Source: Streptomyces fagopyri
GTDB lineage: Bacteria > Actinomycetota > Actinomycetes > Streptomycetales > Streptomycetaceae
Direction of reading: 5' to 3'
Assembly (NCBI RefSeq): GCF_009498275.1
Contig: NZ_CP045643.1
Span: forward strand, 7,316,001-7,380,000
Length of the DNA: 64,000 nucleotides
Shown: piece by piece, positions 35,302-44,370 of the stretch
How the letters are laid out: every line of letters begins with the position of its first letter
Numbering within the stretch: the stretch's first letter is position 1
Notes under the pieces: model-generated
The model's input: the letters and a program-made list of their open reading frames with translations, nothing else
What the model was told of the DNA's origin: nothing
Database searches by the model: none
Position numbers and translations under genes: made by a program

Positions 35302-38118
35302 ATGACAGAGGACCTCTCACCGGCCGAGCGGTACGCGGCAGCACGGAAGCGCGCTGTCGAGCAGGCCACCGCGCTCGCCTCCTTCCGCGAGATGTACGAC
35401 TTCGGCCTCGACCCCTTCCAGATCGAGGCCTGCAAGGCGCTCGAGGCGGGCAAGGGTGTGCTCGTGGCCGCGCCCACCGGCTCGGGCAAGACGATCGTCG
35501 GCGAGTTCGCCGTCCACCTGGCCCTCCAGCAGGGCAAGAAGTGCTTCTACACGACGCCGATCAAGGCGCTGTCGAACCAGAAGTACGCCGACCTCTCCCG
35601 CCGTTACGGCGCGGACAAGGTCGGCCTCCTCACCGGGGACAACAGCGTCAACTCCGACGCCCCGGTGGTCGTCATGACCACCGAGGTGCTGCGCAACATG
35701 CTGTACGCGGGTTCGCAGACCCTTCTCGGCCTCGGCCATGTGGTCATGGACGAGGTGCACTACCTCTCCGACCGCTTCCGCGGCGCCGTGTGGGAGGAAG
35801 TGATCATCCACCTTCCCGCCTCGGTCACCCTCGTGTCGCTCTCGGCGACCGTCTCGAACGCCGAGGAGTTCGGGGACTGGCTGGACACCGTGCGCGGCGA
35901 CACCGAGGTGATCGTCTCCGAGCACCGTCCGGTGCCGCTGTTCCAGCACGTGCTCGCCGGACGCCGGATGTACGACCTCTTCGAGGAGGGCGAGGGCCAG
36001 AAGAAGGCGGTCAACCCCGACCTCACGCGCCTGGCCCGCATGGAGGCGAGCCGTCCGTCGTACCAGGACCGCAAGCGCGGGCGAGCCATGCGCGAGGCCG
36101 ACCGGGAGCGCGAGCGCCGGCAGCGCTCGCGGATCTGGACGCCGGGCCGCCCCGAGGTCATCGAACGGCTCGACGCCGAAGGCCTGTTGCCCGCCATCAC
36201 CTTCATCTTCAGCCGCGCCGCCTGCGAGGCCGCCGTCCAGCAGTGCCTGTACGCGGGCCTGCGGCTCAACGACGAAGAGGCGCGGGTGAAGGTGCGCGAG
36301 ATCGTCGAGAGGCGCACGGACTCCATCCCGCCGGAGGACCTGCACGTCCTCGGGTACTACGAGTGGCTGGAGGGCCTGGAGCGGGGCATCGCGGCCCACC
36401 ACGCCGGCATGCTGCCCACGTTCAAGGAGGTCGTCGAGGAGCTTTTCGTACGCGGCCTGGTGAAGGCCGTGTTCGCCACCGAGACCCTCGCGCTCGGTAT
36501 CAACATGCCCGCCCGCTCGGTGGTGCTGGAGAAGCTAGTCAAGTGGAACGGCGAACAGCACGCCGACATCACCCCCGGTGAGTACACCCAGCTGACCGGC
36601 CGGGCGGGGCGCCGCGGCATCGACGTCGAGGGCCACGCCGTCGTGCTGTGGCAGCGCGGCTTCAGCCCCGACCACCTGGCGGGACTCGCGGGCACCCGCA
36701 CCTACCCGCTGCGCTCCAGCTTCAAGCCGTCGTACAACATGGCGGTGAACCTGGTCGAGCAGTTCGGACGGCACCGTTCGCGCGAACTCCTGGAGACCTC
36801 CTTCGCGCAGTTCCAGGCCGACAAGTCGGTCGTCGGGATCTCCCGGCAGGTGCAGCGCAACGAGGAGGGACTCGAGGGTTACAAGGAGTCCATGACCTGC
36901 CACCTCGGGGACTTCGAGGAGTACGCGGGGCTGCGCCGGGAGCTCAAGGACCGCGAGACCGAGCTCGCCAAACAGGGCGTGGCGCAGCGTCGCGTCGAGG
37001 CGGCGGTCGCGCTGGAGAAGCTCAAGCCGGGTGACATCATCCATGTCCCGACCGGCAAGTTCGCCGGTCTGGCGCTGGTGCTGGACCCCGGTCTGCCCGC
37101 GGGCCGGTCCAACGGCCACCGAGGCTTCGAGCAGCACGACGGTCCGCGCCCGCTGGTGCTCACCGCCGAGCGTCAGGTCAAGCGGCTGGCCTCGATGGAC
37201 TTCCCGGTGCCGGTGGAGGCGCTGGAGCGGATGCGTATCCCGAAGTCCTTCAACCCGCGTTCCCCGCAGTCCCGTCGCGACCTCGCGTCCGCCCTGCGCA
37301 CCAAGGCCGGGCACATCGTCCCCGACCGGCTGCGCAAGAGGCGCGCCGAGGCGGCCGACGACCGCGAGATCGCCCGGCTGCGCACGGCGATCCGAGCCCA
37401 CCCCTGCCACGGGTGCAACGACCGTGAGGACCACGCCCGTTGGGCCGAGCGCTACCACCGGCTGCTGCGTGACACCTCGCAGCTGGAGCGTCGCATCGAG
37501 GGCCGGACGAACACCATCGCCCGCACCTTCGACCGTATCGTCGCCCTGCTCACCGAGCTGGACTACCTGCGCGGCGACGAGGCCACCGAACACGGCAGAC
37601 GCCTGGCCCGGCTGTACGGCGAACTCGACCTGCTGGCCAGCGAATGCCTGCGGGCCGGTGTCTGGGAGGGCCTCGATCCGGCGGAACTCGCCGCCTGCGT
37701 CTCGGCGTTGGTCTACGAGTCGAGGGTCGGCGACGACGCGATGGCGCCGAAGCTGCCCTCCGGCAAGGCCAAGGCCGCGCTGGGCGAGATGGTCCGCATC
37801 TGGGGGCGTCTGGACGCTCTGGAGGAGGACTTCCGGATCACCCAGTCCGAGGGCGTGGGCCAGCGCGAGCCGGATCTCGGTTTCGCCTGGGCGGCGCACG
37901 AGTGGGCTTCCGGCAAGGGTCTCGACGAGGTGCTGCGCGAGGCGGAGATGCCGGCCGGCGACTTCGTCCGGTGGTGCAAGCAGGTCATCGACGTACTGGG
38001 CCAGATCTCGGCCGCCGCGCCGGTCTCCGGTGGAGAGAGCTCGACGGTGGCGAAGAACGCCCGCAAGGCGGTCGACGGGCTGCTGCGCGGGGTGGTCGCC
38101 TACTCGTCGGTGGGCTGA
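35302..38118 (+). CDS. helY: Ski2/Mtr4-like DEVH-box helicase (HelY type)
   Basis: Superfamily 2 ATP-dependent helicase of 938 residues, expected to unwind RNA or RNA/DNA. Motifs in order: Walker A AAPTGSGKT near residue 60, TTPIKALSNQK, MDEVHYLSDR, SLSATVSN, then TFIFSRAAC, ATETLALGINMPARSVV and QLTGRAGRRGIDVEGH (motif VI), followed by the long C-terminal DSH/Ski2-type domain with a CHGCNDREDH cysteine-His insertion. The ATG at 35302 has only a weak AAGG; a short leader explains this. An in-frame ATT-preceded extension to 35257 would swallow the promoter motif. HelY is also downstream of tatC in M. tuberculosis. Confidence 0.94.
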   Translation: MTEDLSPAERYAAARKRAVEQATALASFREMYDFGLDPFQIEACKALEAGKGVLVAAPTGSGKTIVGEFAVHLALQQGKKCFYTTPIKALSNQKYADLSRRYGADKVGLLTGDNSVNSDAPVVVMTTEVLRNMLYAGSQTLLGLGHVVMDEVHYLSDRFRGAVWEEVIIHLPASVTLVSLSATVSNAEEFGDWLDTVRGDTEVIVSEHRPVPLFQHVLAGRRMYDLFEEGEGQKKAVNPDLTRLARMEASRPSYQDRKRGRAMREADRERERRQRSRIWTPGRPEVIERLDAEGLLPAITFIFSRAACEAAVQQCLYAGLRLNDEEARVKVREIVERRTDSIPPEDLHVLGYYEWLEGLERGIAAHHAGMLPTFKEVVEELFVRGLVKAVFATETLALGINMPARSVVLEKLVKWNGEQHADITPGEYTQLTGRAGRRGIDVEGHAVVLWQRGFSPDHLAGLAGTRTYPLRSSFKPSYNMAVNLVEQFGRHRSRELLETSFAQFQADKSVVGISRQVQRNEEGLEGYKESMTCHLGDFEEYAGLRRELKDRETELAKQGVAQRRVEAAVALEKLKPGDIIHVPTGKFAGLALVLDPGLPAGRSNGHRGFEQHDGPRPLVLTAERQVKRLASMDFPVPVEALERMRIPKSFNPRSPQSRRDLASALRTKAGHIVPDRLRKRRAEAADDREIARLRTAIRAHPCHGCNDREDHARWAERYHRLLRDTSQLERRIEGRTNTIARTFDRIVALLTELDYLRGDEATEHGRRLARLYGELDLLASECLRAGVWEGLDPAELAACVSALVYESRVGDDAMAPKLPSGKAKAALGEMVRIWGRLDALEEDFRITQSEGVGQREPDLGFAWAAHEWASGKGLDEVLREAEMPAGDFVRWCKQVIDVLGQISAAAPVSGGESSTVAKNARKAVDGLLRGVVAYSSVG

Positions 38119-38139
38119 GCCGGGCCCGGTCGCCCGTGG

Positions 38140-38166
38140 TGCGCCGCCCCGACCTGGGGCGGCGCA
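38140..38166 (+). terminator. Terminator hairpin after the helicase
   Basis: TGCGCCGCCCC and GGGGCGGCGCA form an 11-bp perfect stem with a five-base loop, 21 bp after the stop, between converging genes. Confidence 0.85.
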
Positions 38167-38305
38167 GTCCCGTACGTCGGCACGGCGGCATGGAGACACG
38201 GCCGTGTGGCCGTACGTGAGGACGTCGCCCCACCCGCCGTGGTGTGCGTGTGCCGCCGCGTGGGGCCTTCGCCGGTTCGGTCACCAGGACCGCGACGCCG
38301 GCGGA

Positions 38306-39961
38306 TCAGCCGCGGTGCCGCAGGTAGCCGCGCCAGCCGCCGTACGCCGTGATGTCCTCGGCACCGTCGAGCGCACAGGGCTCGCACAGGAAGCCGGGCA
38401 CATGGGTGCCGTCGGCCAGTTCGACCCGGCCGAGCGCCATCGGGCGGGGCAGCCCGGCGAGCAGGCGTCCGAGGCCCTCGGCGGGCAGCCGCCACACCTC
38501 CGCCTCGATGGCGGCCCCGCCGGTGCCGGCGCGGACCAGACCCGGCTTCGGAGGTGTGGTGGCCAGGGCGTACAGGCGGTAGGCGGCCGCCGTCGCCGTC
38601 GTCCGCTCCCACTCGGCACCCAGCGCGAGGAGCTGTGGGTTCAGGGGCTGGCCCGAGAGATGGGCGCCGACCACGGCGACGCGCGTCCCCGGCCGCAGCA
38701 GGGCGGCCATCCGGGCCAGGCGTTCGTCGGTGAAGGCGGGGCCGATCAGCATGACGCCGAAGGGCAGCCCGTCCACGGTGCCCGCCGGGACGGCGACCGC
38801 GGCGAGGTCGAAGAGGTTCGTGGAGTTGGTGAAACGCCCCAGACGGGCGTTGGCGCCCAGCGGGTCGGCGGCGACCTCCGCGAGCGTCGGGTGGCCCGGG
38901 GCGGTCGGCAGCAGCAGGGCGTCCGCGTCGCCGAGCGCGGCGAGGGCCCGCGGACGCAGGGCGGCCAGCCGGTCCTGGTCGGCGAAGAGCCGGTGGGCCG
39001 GGATGTCCCGGGCGCGGGTGATGATCCCCGTCACGGTCGGATCGAGACCCGTACCTCCCTCGGTGAGCAACTTGTCGACAAAGCTCCCCACCGCGGTGTA
39101 GCGCTCGGCGACGAACGCGCCCTCGTAGAGCATCGCCGCCGCCTCGGTGAACGGCGTGAGATCGAGCGTGCGCACCTCGGCGCCCGCCGCGACGAGCTGT
39201 GCCACGGCGGCTTCGTACGCCTCCGCCCAGCCCGCGTCCAGCTCACCGAGCTGTGCCGTCGGGGGGACGGCGACGCGCCATGGGCCGGGGGCCCGCTGGG
39301 GGAGAGCGGGCAGCGCGCGTCCGGACGGGCGGGCCAGGTGTCCGAGGGCCTCTTCGGCCTCCGGGAGCGTACGGGCGAAGACGGTCACGCAGTCCAGTGA
39401 GGCGCAGGCGGGGACGACGCCGGTGGCCGGGACCAGGCCGCGGGTCGGCTTCAGACCGACGATGCCGTTGAAGGCGGCGGGAACACGGCCGGAACCGGCC
39501 GTGTCGGTGCCGAGGGCGAGATCGACCAGGCCCAGCGCCACCGCCACGGCAGATCCGGAGCTCGAACCACCACTGACGCGGGTCGGATCGAGTGCGTTCC
39601 GCACGGCACCGTACGGGGAGCGGGTGCCGACCAGACCGGTCGCGAACTGGTCCAGGTTCGTGGTGCCCAGGACGAGTGCGCCGGCCGCTCGCAGGCGGGC
39701 CACCGCCGGGGCGTCCTCGCCCGGGGTGTACGCGTACGCGGGGCAGCCGGCCGTGGTCGGCAGGCCCGCCGCGTCGATGTTGCCCTTCACCGCGAGGAGC
39801 CGGCCGGCGAGGGGGAGGTGTTCGCCGGCGGCGAGGCGGGCGTCGAGGGCCTCGGCCTCCTTCTCCACCTCGGCCCGGCGGCGCAGGCCGATCCAGATCT
39901 CGGGGCGGTCGACCGCCTCGACGCGGGCGTAGGCCGACTGCACTCGGGCGAGGGCGGACAT
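38306..39961 (-). CDS. atzF: Allophanate hydrolase AtzF
   Basis: Hydrolyses allophanate to two ammonia and two carbon dioxide. The 551 residues hold an amidase-signature domain with the Ser-Ser-Lys triad (Lys in LAVKGNID, Ser in SGGSSSGSAV, nucleophile Ser in GTDTAGSGRVP) and, from about residue 440, the AtzF C-terminal domain (PLNPQLLALGAEWERTT onward) that acts on the N-carboxy intermediate and helps oligomerise. The ATG at 39961 has GGAG at seven bases. It is downstream of the carboxylase gene but 192 bp away with tandem decamers between, so it may have separate control. It completes the pathway. Confidence 0.95.
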   Translation of the reverse strand: MSALARVQSAYARVEAVDRPEIWIGLRRRAEVEKEAEALDARLAAGEHLPLAGRLLAVKGNIDAAGLPTTAGCPAYAYTPGEDAPAVARLRAAGALVLGTTNLDQFATGLVGTRSPYGAVRNALDPTRVSGGSSSGSAVAVALGLVDLALGTDTAGSGRVPAAFNGIVGLKPTRGLVPATGVVPACASLDCVTVFARTLPEAEEALGHLARPSGRALPALPQRAPGPWRVAVPPTAQLGELDAGWAEAYEAAVAQLVAAGAEVRTLDLTPFTEAAAMLYEGAFVAERYTAVGSFVDKLLTEGGTGLDPTVTGIITRARDIPAHRLFADQDRLAALRPRALAALGDADALLLPTAPGHPTLAEVAADPLGANARLGRFTNSTNLFDLAAVAVPAGTVDGLPFGVMLIGPAFTDERLARMAALLRPGTRVAVVGAHLSGQPLNPQLLALGAEWERTTATAAAYRLYALATTPPKPGLVRAGTGGAAIEAEVWRLPAEGLGRLLAGLPRPMALGRVELADGTHVPGFLCEPCALDGAEDITAYGGWRGYLRHRG

Positions 39962-39974
39962 GGTGTGCTCCGTG

Positions 39975-40024
39975 TTCGTCAGGGTCCGTCAGGTTCCGTC
40001 AGGTTTCGGCAGGCTTCGTCAGAG
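39975..40024. repeat. Five tandem decamers just upstream of atzF
   Basis: Five contiguous 10-bp units, consensus TYCGTCAGGT on the plus strand, end 13 bp before the atzF start. The 10-bp period puts every copy on the same face of the helix. They could be a multi-subunit protein-binding array or a slippage product. Confidence 0.6.
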
Positions 40025-40153
40025 CCGGTAAGGATTTATTGGGTTTCGTCGATTTCCATTGTGGTACGGCGGGTTCCACCAGACGCGATCCGGTGGATGG
40101 TGGGTGCCCATCGCCCACCGCCCACCTCGCGGTCACGGACCATGCGTGTGCCG

Positions 40154-43100
40154 TCAGGTGGCGGGTGCCAGGACCACCAGTGCCGTGCCCGCCTCCACCT
40201 GGGCGCCCGGTCTGGTGAGGACCTGGCGCACGACTCCGTCCATCGGGGCGGACACCCTGGACTCCATTTTCATCGCCTCCAGCGCCAGCAGCGGCTGGCC
40301 GGCGGTGACGCGGTCGCCGGGCTCGACGTTCAGCTGCCACACGGACGCCGCGAACTCGGCCTCCACGAGCCGGCCGCCCGCCGGGACGGTCACCTCGGCG
40401 GCCGCCGCCACGGGCGCGGTGGCGGCGTCCGCGCGGGCGAACTCGCCCGCCGCCTCCCAGGCGTCCCGCTCCGCGCCGAACGCGGCGCCCTGCCGGGCCC
40501 GGAACGTCGCGATCGACTCGGCGTGGGTGGCGAGGAAGTCCTCGTAGCGCGCCAGCGAGAACTCGCCCTCCTCGATCCGGGGCACGAACCGCCCCGAGAC
40601 GATGTCGGCGCGCAGAGCGAGGAGTTCGCCGGGTTCCACGGCGTACCACTTGATGCGGTCGAAGAAGCGCAGCAGCCAGGGCGAGCCCGGCTCGAAGGCG
40701 CCTCGCTGCTGCCACGCCGACCACACCTGGGTGGTCCGGCCCACGAACTGGTAGCCGCCCGGCCCCTCCATGCCGTAGACGCAGAGGTAGGCGCCGCCGA
40801 TACCGACGGAGTTCTCGGCGGTCCAGGTACGGGCCGGGTTGTACTTGGTGGTGACCAGGCGGTGCCGCGGGTCCAGCGGAGTCGCGACCGGCGCCCCCAG
40901 ATACACGTCGCCCAGGCCCAGGACGAGGTACTCCGCGTCGAACACGGTGCGGTACACGTCGTCCACCGAGTCCAGGCCGTTCACCCGCCGGATGAACTCG
41001 ATGTTCCACGGGCACCAGGGCGCGTCGTCGCGGACCCCGGCCATGTAGCGCTCGACGGCCTCGCGGGTCGCCGGGTCGTCCCAGGACAGCGGGAGGTGCA
41101 CGGTACGGGAGGGGACCACGAGCTGGTCGGTGGGCGGGAGCGTGCGAACCGTCTCCCGCACGGCGGCGAGCAGGGCGCGCTGCGGAAGTCTGCGCGGATC
41201 CGCCTGGATCTGCAGGGAGCGGATGCCGGGGGTCAGGTCGGTGACGCCGTCGACGTCCGCCGCGGACACCGCCTCCATCAGGGCGTGGACCCGCATGCGC
41301 AGCGCCAGGTCCAGTTGCATGGGCCCGAACTCGACCAGCAGGTTGTCGTCGCCGCTGCGGCGGAACGTCACGTCGCCGTCCCGCGCCAGCACCCCGCCGT
41401 CCACGACCGCGGCCCGCGCCGAGCCGTCGTCGGCGAGCGGCGCGAAGCGCACGGTGTCACCGGGGCGGAGCTGGCCGAGCTTCCACCGCTCCGTGCTGAC
41501 GACCGTCGCGGGGCAGACGAAGCCGCCGAGCGAGGGACCGTCCGGGCCGAGCAGCACCGGCATGTCGCCCGTGTAGTCGACGGCGCCGACCGAGTACGGA
41601 GTGTCGTGGATGTTGGACGGGTGCAGCCCCGCCTCGCCACCGTCCGTGCGCGCCCAGCGGGGTTTGGGGCCGATCAGTCGTACGCCGGTGCGCGCCGAGT
41701 TGAAGTGGACCTTCCAGTCGGCCGCGTAGAAGTCGTGGATGTCGTCCTCGGTGAAGAACTCCGGTGCGGCGTGCGGACCTTCGAGCGCACCGATCTCCCA
41801 CCCGGACGTGAGGACGGGCCGGTCGGCGGGCGGTACGGGCGCCGTCGCGGCGGTGACCGATCCGCCGTGCAGCACGTCCCCCGTCCGCAGTGCCCGGCCG
41901 CCGTGGCCGCCGAACCGGCCCAGGGTGAAGGTGGCGGCGCTGCCGAGGAACGCCGGGACGTCCAGGCCCCCGCCCGCGAAGAGGACATAGGTGCGCAGGC
42001 CGTGTCCGGTGGGCGCGCCGACCTCCAGCACCGCTCCCGCGGGCACCGTCACCGGCTCCCACCGGGCGACCGCCGTGCCGTCCACGGTGACCGGCGCCGG
42101 GGCACCGGTGACGCACACCGTGACGGCGTGCGTGAAGCGCAGGGCGGGCCCCCGCAGGGTGCACTCCAGACCGGGTGCGCCCTCGTCGTTGCCGAGGGCG
42201 CGGTTGCCCAGCCGGAAGGACAGGTCGTCCATCGGCCCGCACGGCGGCACGCCCACCTGCCAGTAGCCGGTGCGGCCCGGCCAGTCCTGGACCGTGGTGA
42301 GCGTGCCGCCGGAGACCACCTCGACGCGCGGCGTCGGATCGGTGACGCGGGCCAGCGTCGCCGTCGAGTGCGCGGCCCGCCGGAAGGACGGGTCGGCGAG
42401 CGCGGCCCGCACCAGCCCCAGGTTGGTCTCGACGCCGTCGACCCGGGTCCTGGCCAGCGCCTCGTCCAGCCGCTCCAGGGCGTGCGCGCGGTCCGTGCCG
42501 TACGCGACGACCTTCGCGAGCATCGGATCGTAGGCGGTGGTCACCTCGGTGCCCGTCTCCACCCAGCCGTCCACCCGGACGCCTGCGGGGAACTCGACCC
42601 GGGTCAGCAGTCCCGCGCTCGGCCGGTGCTCGCGCGAGGGGTCCTCGGCGTACAGCCGGGCCTCCACCGCGTGGCCGCGCGGGGCCCCCGGGTCCCGTAC
42701 GACCTCCGACTCCCCCCGTGCGAGCCGCAGCATCCAGGCGACGAGGTCGACCCCGTAGATCTCCTCGGTGACCGGATGCTCCACCTGGAGGCGGGTGTTG
42801 ACCTCCAGGAAGTACGCCTCCTCGCGTGCGGCGTCGTACACGAACTCGACCGTGCCGGCCGAGCGGTAGCGGACACTCGCGCACAGGTCATGCGCGCGGG
42901 CGGCGAGACGGTCCCGCACATGAGCCGGGAGCCCGGGAGCCGGCGCCTCCTCCACGACCTTCTGGTTGCGCCGCTGGAGCGAGCAGTCGCGGTCGCCGAA
43001 GGTGACGACACGGCCCCGGCCGTCGCCGAAGACCTGCACCTCGACATGGCGGGCGTGCTCGACCAGTCGCTCCAGGAAGACTCCGGCGGAGGTGAAGGAC

Positions 43101-43669
43101 GCGGCGGCGACGCGCTGCACGCGTTCCCAGGCCCGGGTCAGTTCACCGGCGGAGCGGCAGGCGGCCATGCCGATGCCGCCCCCGCCGCCGGTGGCCTTGA
43201 GCATCACGGGATAGCCGATGCGCCCGGCCGAGTCCAAGGCTTCCTGAAGTCCGCCCAGCAGTCCCGTTCCCGGGGCCGGCGGCACACCCGCCGCCTCCGC
43301 GGCGGCCCGCGCCGTGTGCTTCGCCCCGAACAGCTCCAGCTGCCCCGGCGTCGGTCCCACGAAGACGATCCCGGCGTCCTCGCAGCGCCGTGCGAAGGCC
43401 GCGTCCTCGGACAGGAAGCCGTAGCCGGGATGGATCGCCCCGGCGCCGGTGTCCTTGGCCGCCTTCAGGACCAGGTCGGCGTCGAGGTACGACTCCTTCG
43501 CGGGGGCCGGGCCCAGCCGGACGGCCTCGTCGGCGAGCCGGACGTGCGGCGCCGAGCGGTCGGGGTCGGAGTACACCGCGACCGTACGGAGGCCGAGTTC
43601 GCGCGCGGTGCGGATGATCCGGACGGCGATCTCGCCCCGGTTGGCGACCAGCAGGGTGTCGAAGCTCAT
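40154..43669 (-). CDS. uca: Biotin-dependent urea/guanidine carboxylase
   Basis: ATP- and bicarbonate-dependent carboxylase of 1,171 residues. The biotin carboxylase part covers about 1-450 (GGGGGIGM ATP loop, VEVQVFGDG, EVNTRLQVEHPVTEE); then allophanate-hydrolase-subunit-2-like (about 470-760) and subunit-1-like (about 780-1000) carboxyltransferase regions; the biotinyl domain ends the protein with EAMKMES. Proteins accompanied by the two DUF1989 partners present here have been shown in other bacteria to carboxylate guanidine, giving carboxyguanidine, rather than urea. From sequence alone I cannot fix the substrate. The ATG overlaps the upstream stop as ATGA. Confidence 0.93.
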   Translation of the reverse strand: MSFDTLLVANRGEIAVRIIRTARELGLRTVAVYSDPDRSAPHVRLADEAVRLGPAPAKESYLDADLVLKAAKDTGAGAIHPGYGFLSEDAAFARRCEDAGIVFVGPTPGQLELFGAKHTARAAAEAAGVPPAPGTGLLGGLQEALDSAGRIGYPVMLKATGGGGGIGMAACRSAGELTRAWERVQRVAAASFTSAGVFLERLVEHARHVEVQVFGDGRGRVVTFGDRDCSLQRRNQKVVEEAPAPGLPAHVRDRLAARAHDLCASVRYRSAGTVEFVYDAAREEAYFLEVNTRLQVEHPVTEEIYGVDLVAWMLRLARGESEVVRDPGAPRGHAVEARLYAEDPSREHRPSAGLLTRVEFPAGVRVDGWVETGTEVTTAYDPMLAKVVAYGTDRAHALERLDEALARTRVDGVETNLGLVRAALADPSFRRAAHSTATLARVTDPTPRVEVVSGGTLTTVQDWPGRTGYWQVGVPPCGPMDDLSFRLGNRALGNDEGAPGLECTLRGPALRFTHAVTVCVTGAPAPVTVDGTAVARWEPVTVPAGAVLEVGAPTGHGLRTYVLFAGGGLDVPAFLGSAATFTLGRFGGHGGRALRTGDVLHGGSVTAATAPVPPADRPVLTSGWEIGALEGPHAAPEFFTEDDIHDFYAADWKVHFNSARTGVRLIGPKPRWARTDGGEAGLHPSNIHDTPYSVGAVDYTGDMPVLLGPDGPSLGGFVCPATVVSTERWKLGQLRPGDTVRFAPLADDGSARAAVVDGGVLARDGDVTFRRSGDDNLLVEFGPMQLDLALRMRVHALMEAVSAADVDGVTDLTPGIRSLQIQADPRRLPQRALLAAVRETVRTLPPTDQLVVPSRTVHLPLSWDDPATREAVERYMAGVRDDAPWCPWNIEFIRRVNGLDSVDDVYRTVFDAEYLVLGLGDVYLGAPVATPLDPRHRLVTTKYNPARTWTAENSVGIGGAYLCVYGMEGPGGYQFVGRTTQVWSAWQQRGAFEPGSPWLLRFFDRIKWYAVEPGELLALRADIVSGRFVPRIEEGEFSLARYEDFLATHAESIATFRARQGAAFGAERDAWEAAGEFARADAATAPVAAAAEVTVPAGGRLVEAEFAASVWQLNVEPGDRVTAGQPLLALEAMKMESRVSAPMDGVVRQVLTRPGAQVEAGTALVVLAPAT

Positions 43670-44370
43670 GCGGCCGTCCCGACGCTCATCCGCACGGCGG
43701 TCGGTTCGAAGCCGTTGCAGGGGTTGTTGATCTGGGGGCAGTTGGAGACCAGGACGAGCACGTCGCGTTCGGCGCGCAGGGTCAGTGCGAGGCCCGGGGC
43801 CGAGAGACCGTCGACGATGCCGAGGGTGCCGTCGCTCTCCACCGGCACGTTCATGTACCAGTTGATGTTGGAGACGAGGTCGCGCTTGCCGAGGCCGTGC
43901 CGGGCGCCCCGCGCGAGGAAGTTGTCCACGCAGGCGTGCTGCGACCAGGTGTGGTGGCCGTAGCGCAGGGTGTTCGACTCCTTGGAGCAGGCGCCGCCGA
44001 CCGTGTCGTGCCGGCCGACGTCGTCGGACACCACGGTCATCAGGGGCGTGTGCTCGTCGGACATCAGCACGCTGCCGGCCGTCAGGAAGATGTTCCCCTG
44101 CGCCTGGATGGTGTCGGGCGCGCTGTAGCGGACGGACGGATCGTGGGCGTCGTACACGAGGAAGTCGACGGCCTGGTTGCCGTGCAGGTCGGTGATGGTG
44201 AGTGTCTCGCCCGCGCGGATGACGGACGACCAGGCGGCACGTGCGGGAACGACGGTCGTGCCACCCGTGCCGCCCGTCGTGTCGGGGCCGCTCGGCGGGG
44301 TGGACCCGCTCGTCGTGGGGGTGCCGGCGGTGGTGGTGGCGGTGGCGCTCGTGCTCGTGCCCGTGCTCAT
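43666..44370 (-). CDS. Urea-carboxylase-associated DUF1989 protein (UAAP2-like), probable carboxyguanidine deiminase subunit
   Basis: 234 residues; after a 40-residue Thr/Ser/Gly-rich leader the DUF1989 core contains ITDLHGNQAVDFLVYDA, NIFLTAGSVLMSDEHTPLM, then HDTVGGACS and NINWYMNVP. Together with the next gene it forms the pair described elsewhere as a heteromeric carboxyguanidine deiminase (CgdAB) that turns carboxyguanidine into allophanate. The ATG at 44370 follows GAGGGGG and overlaps the upstream stop as ATGA; its own stop overlaps the carboxylase start the same way, so stoichiometric coupling is likely. The function is by family and context. Confidence 0.88.
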   Translation of the reverse strand: MSTGTSTSATATTTAGTPTTSGSTPPSGPDTTGGTGGTTVVPARAAWSSVIRAGETLTITDLHGNQAVDFLVYDAHDPSVRYSAPDTIQAQGNIFLTAGSVLMSDEHTPLMTVVSDDVGRHDTVGGACSKESNTLRYGHHTWSQHACVDNFLARGARHGLGKRDLVSNINWYMNVPVESDGTLGIVDGLSAPGLALTLRAERDVLVLVSNCPQINNPCNGFEPTAVRMSVGTAA

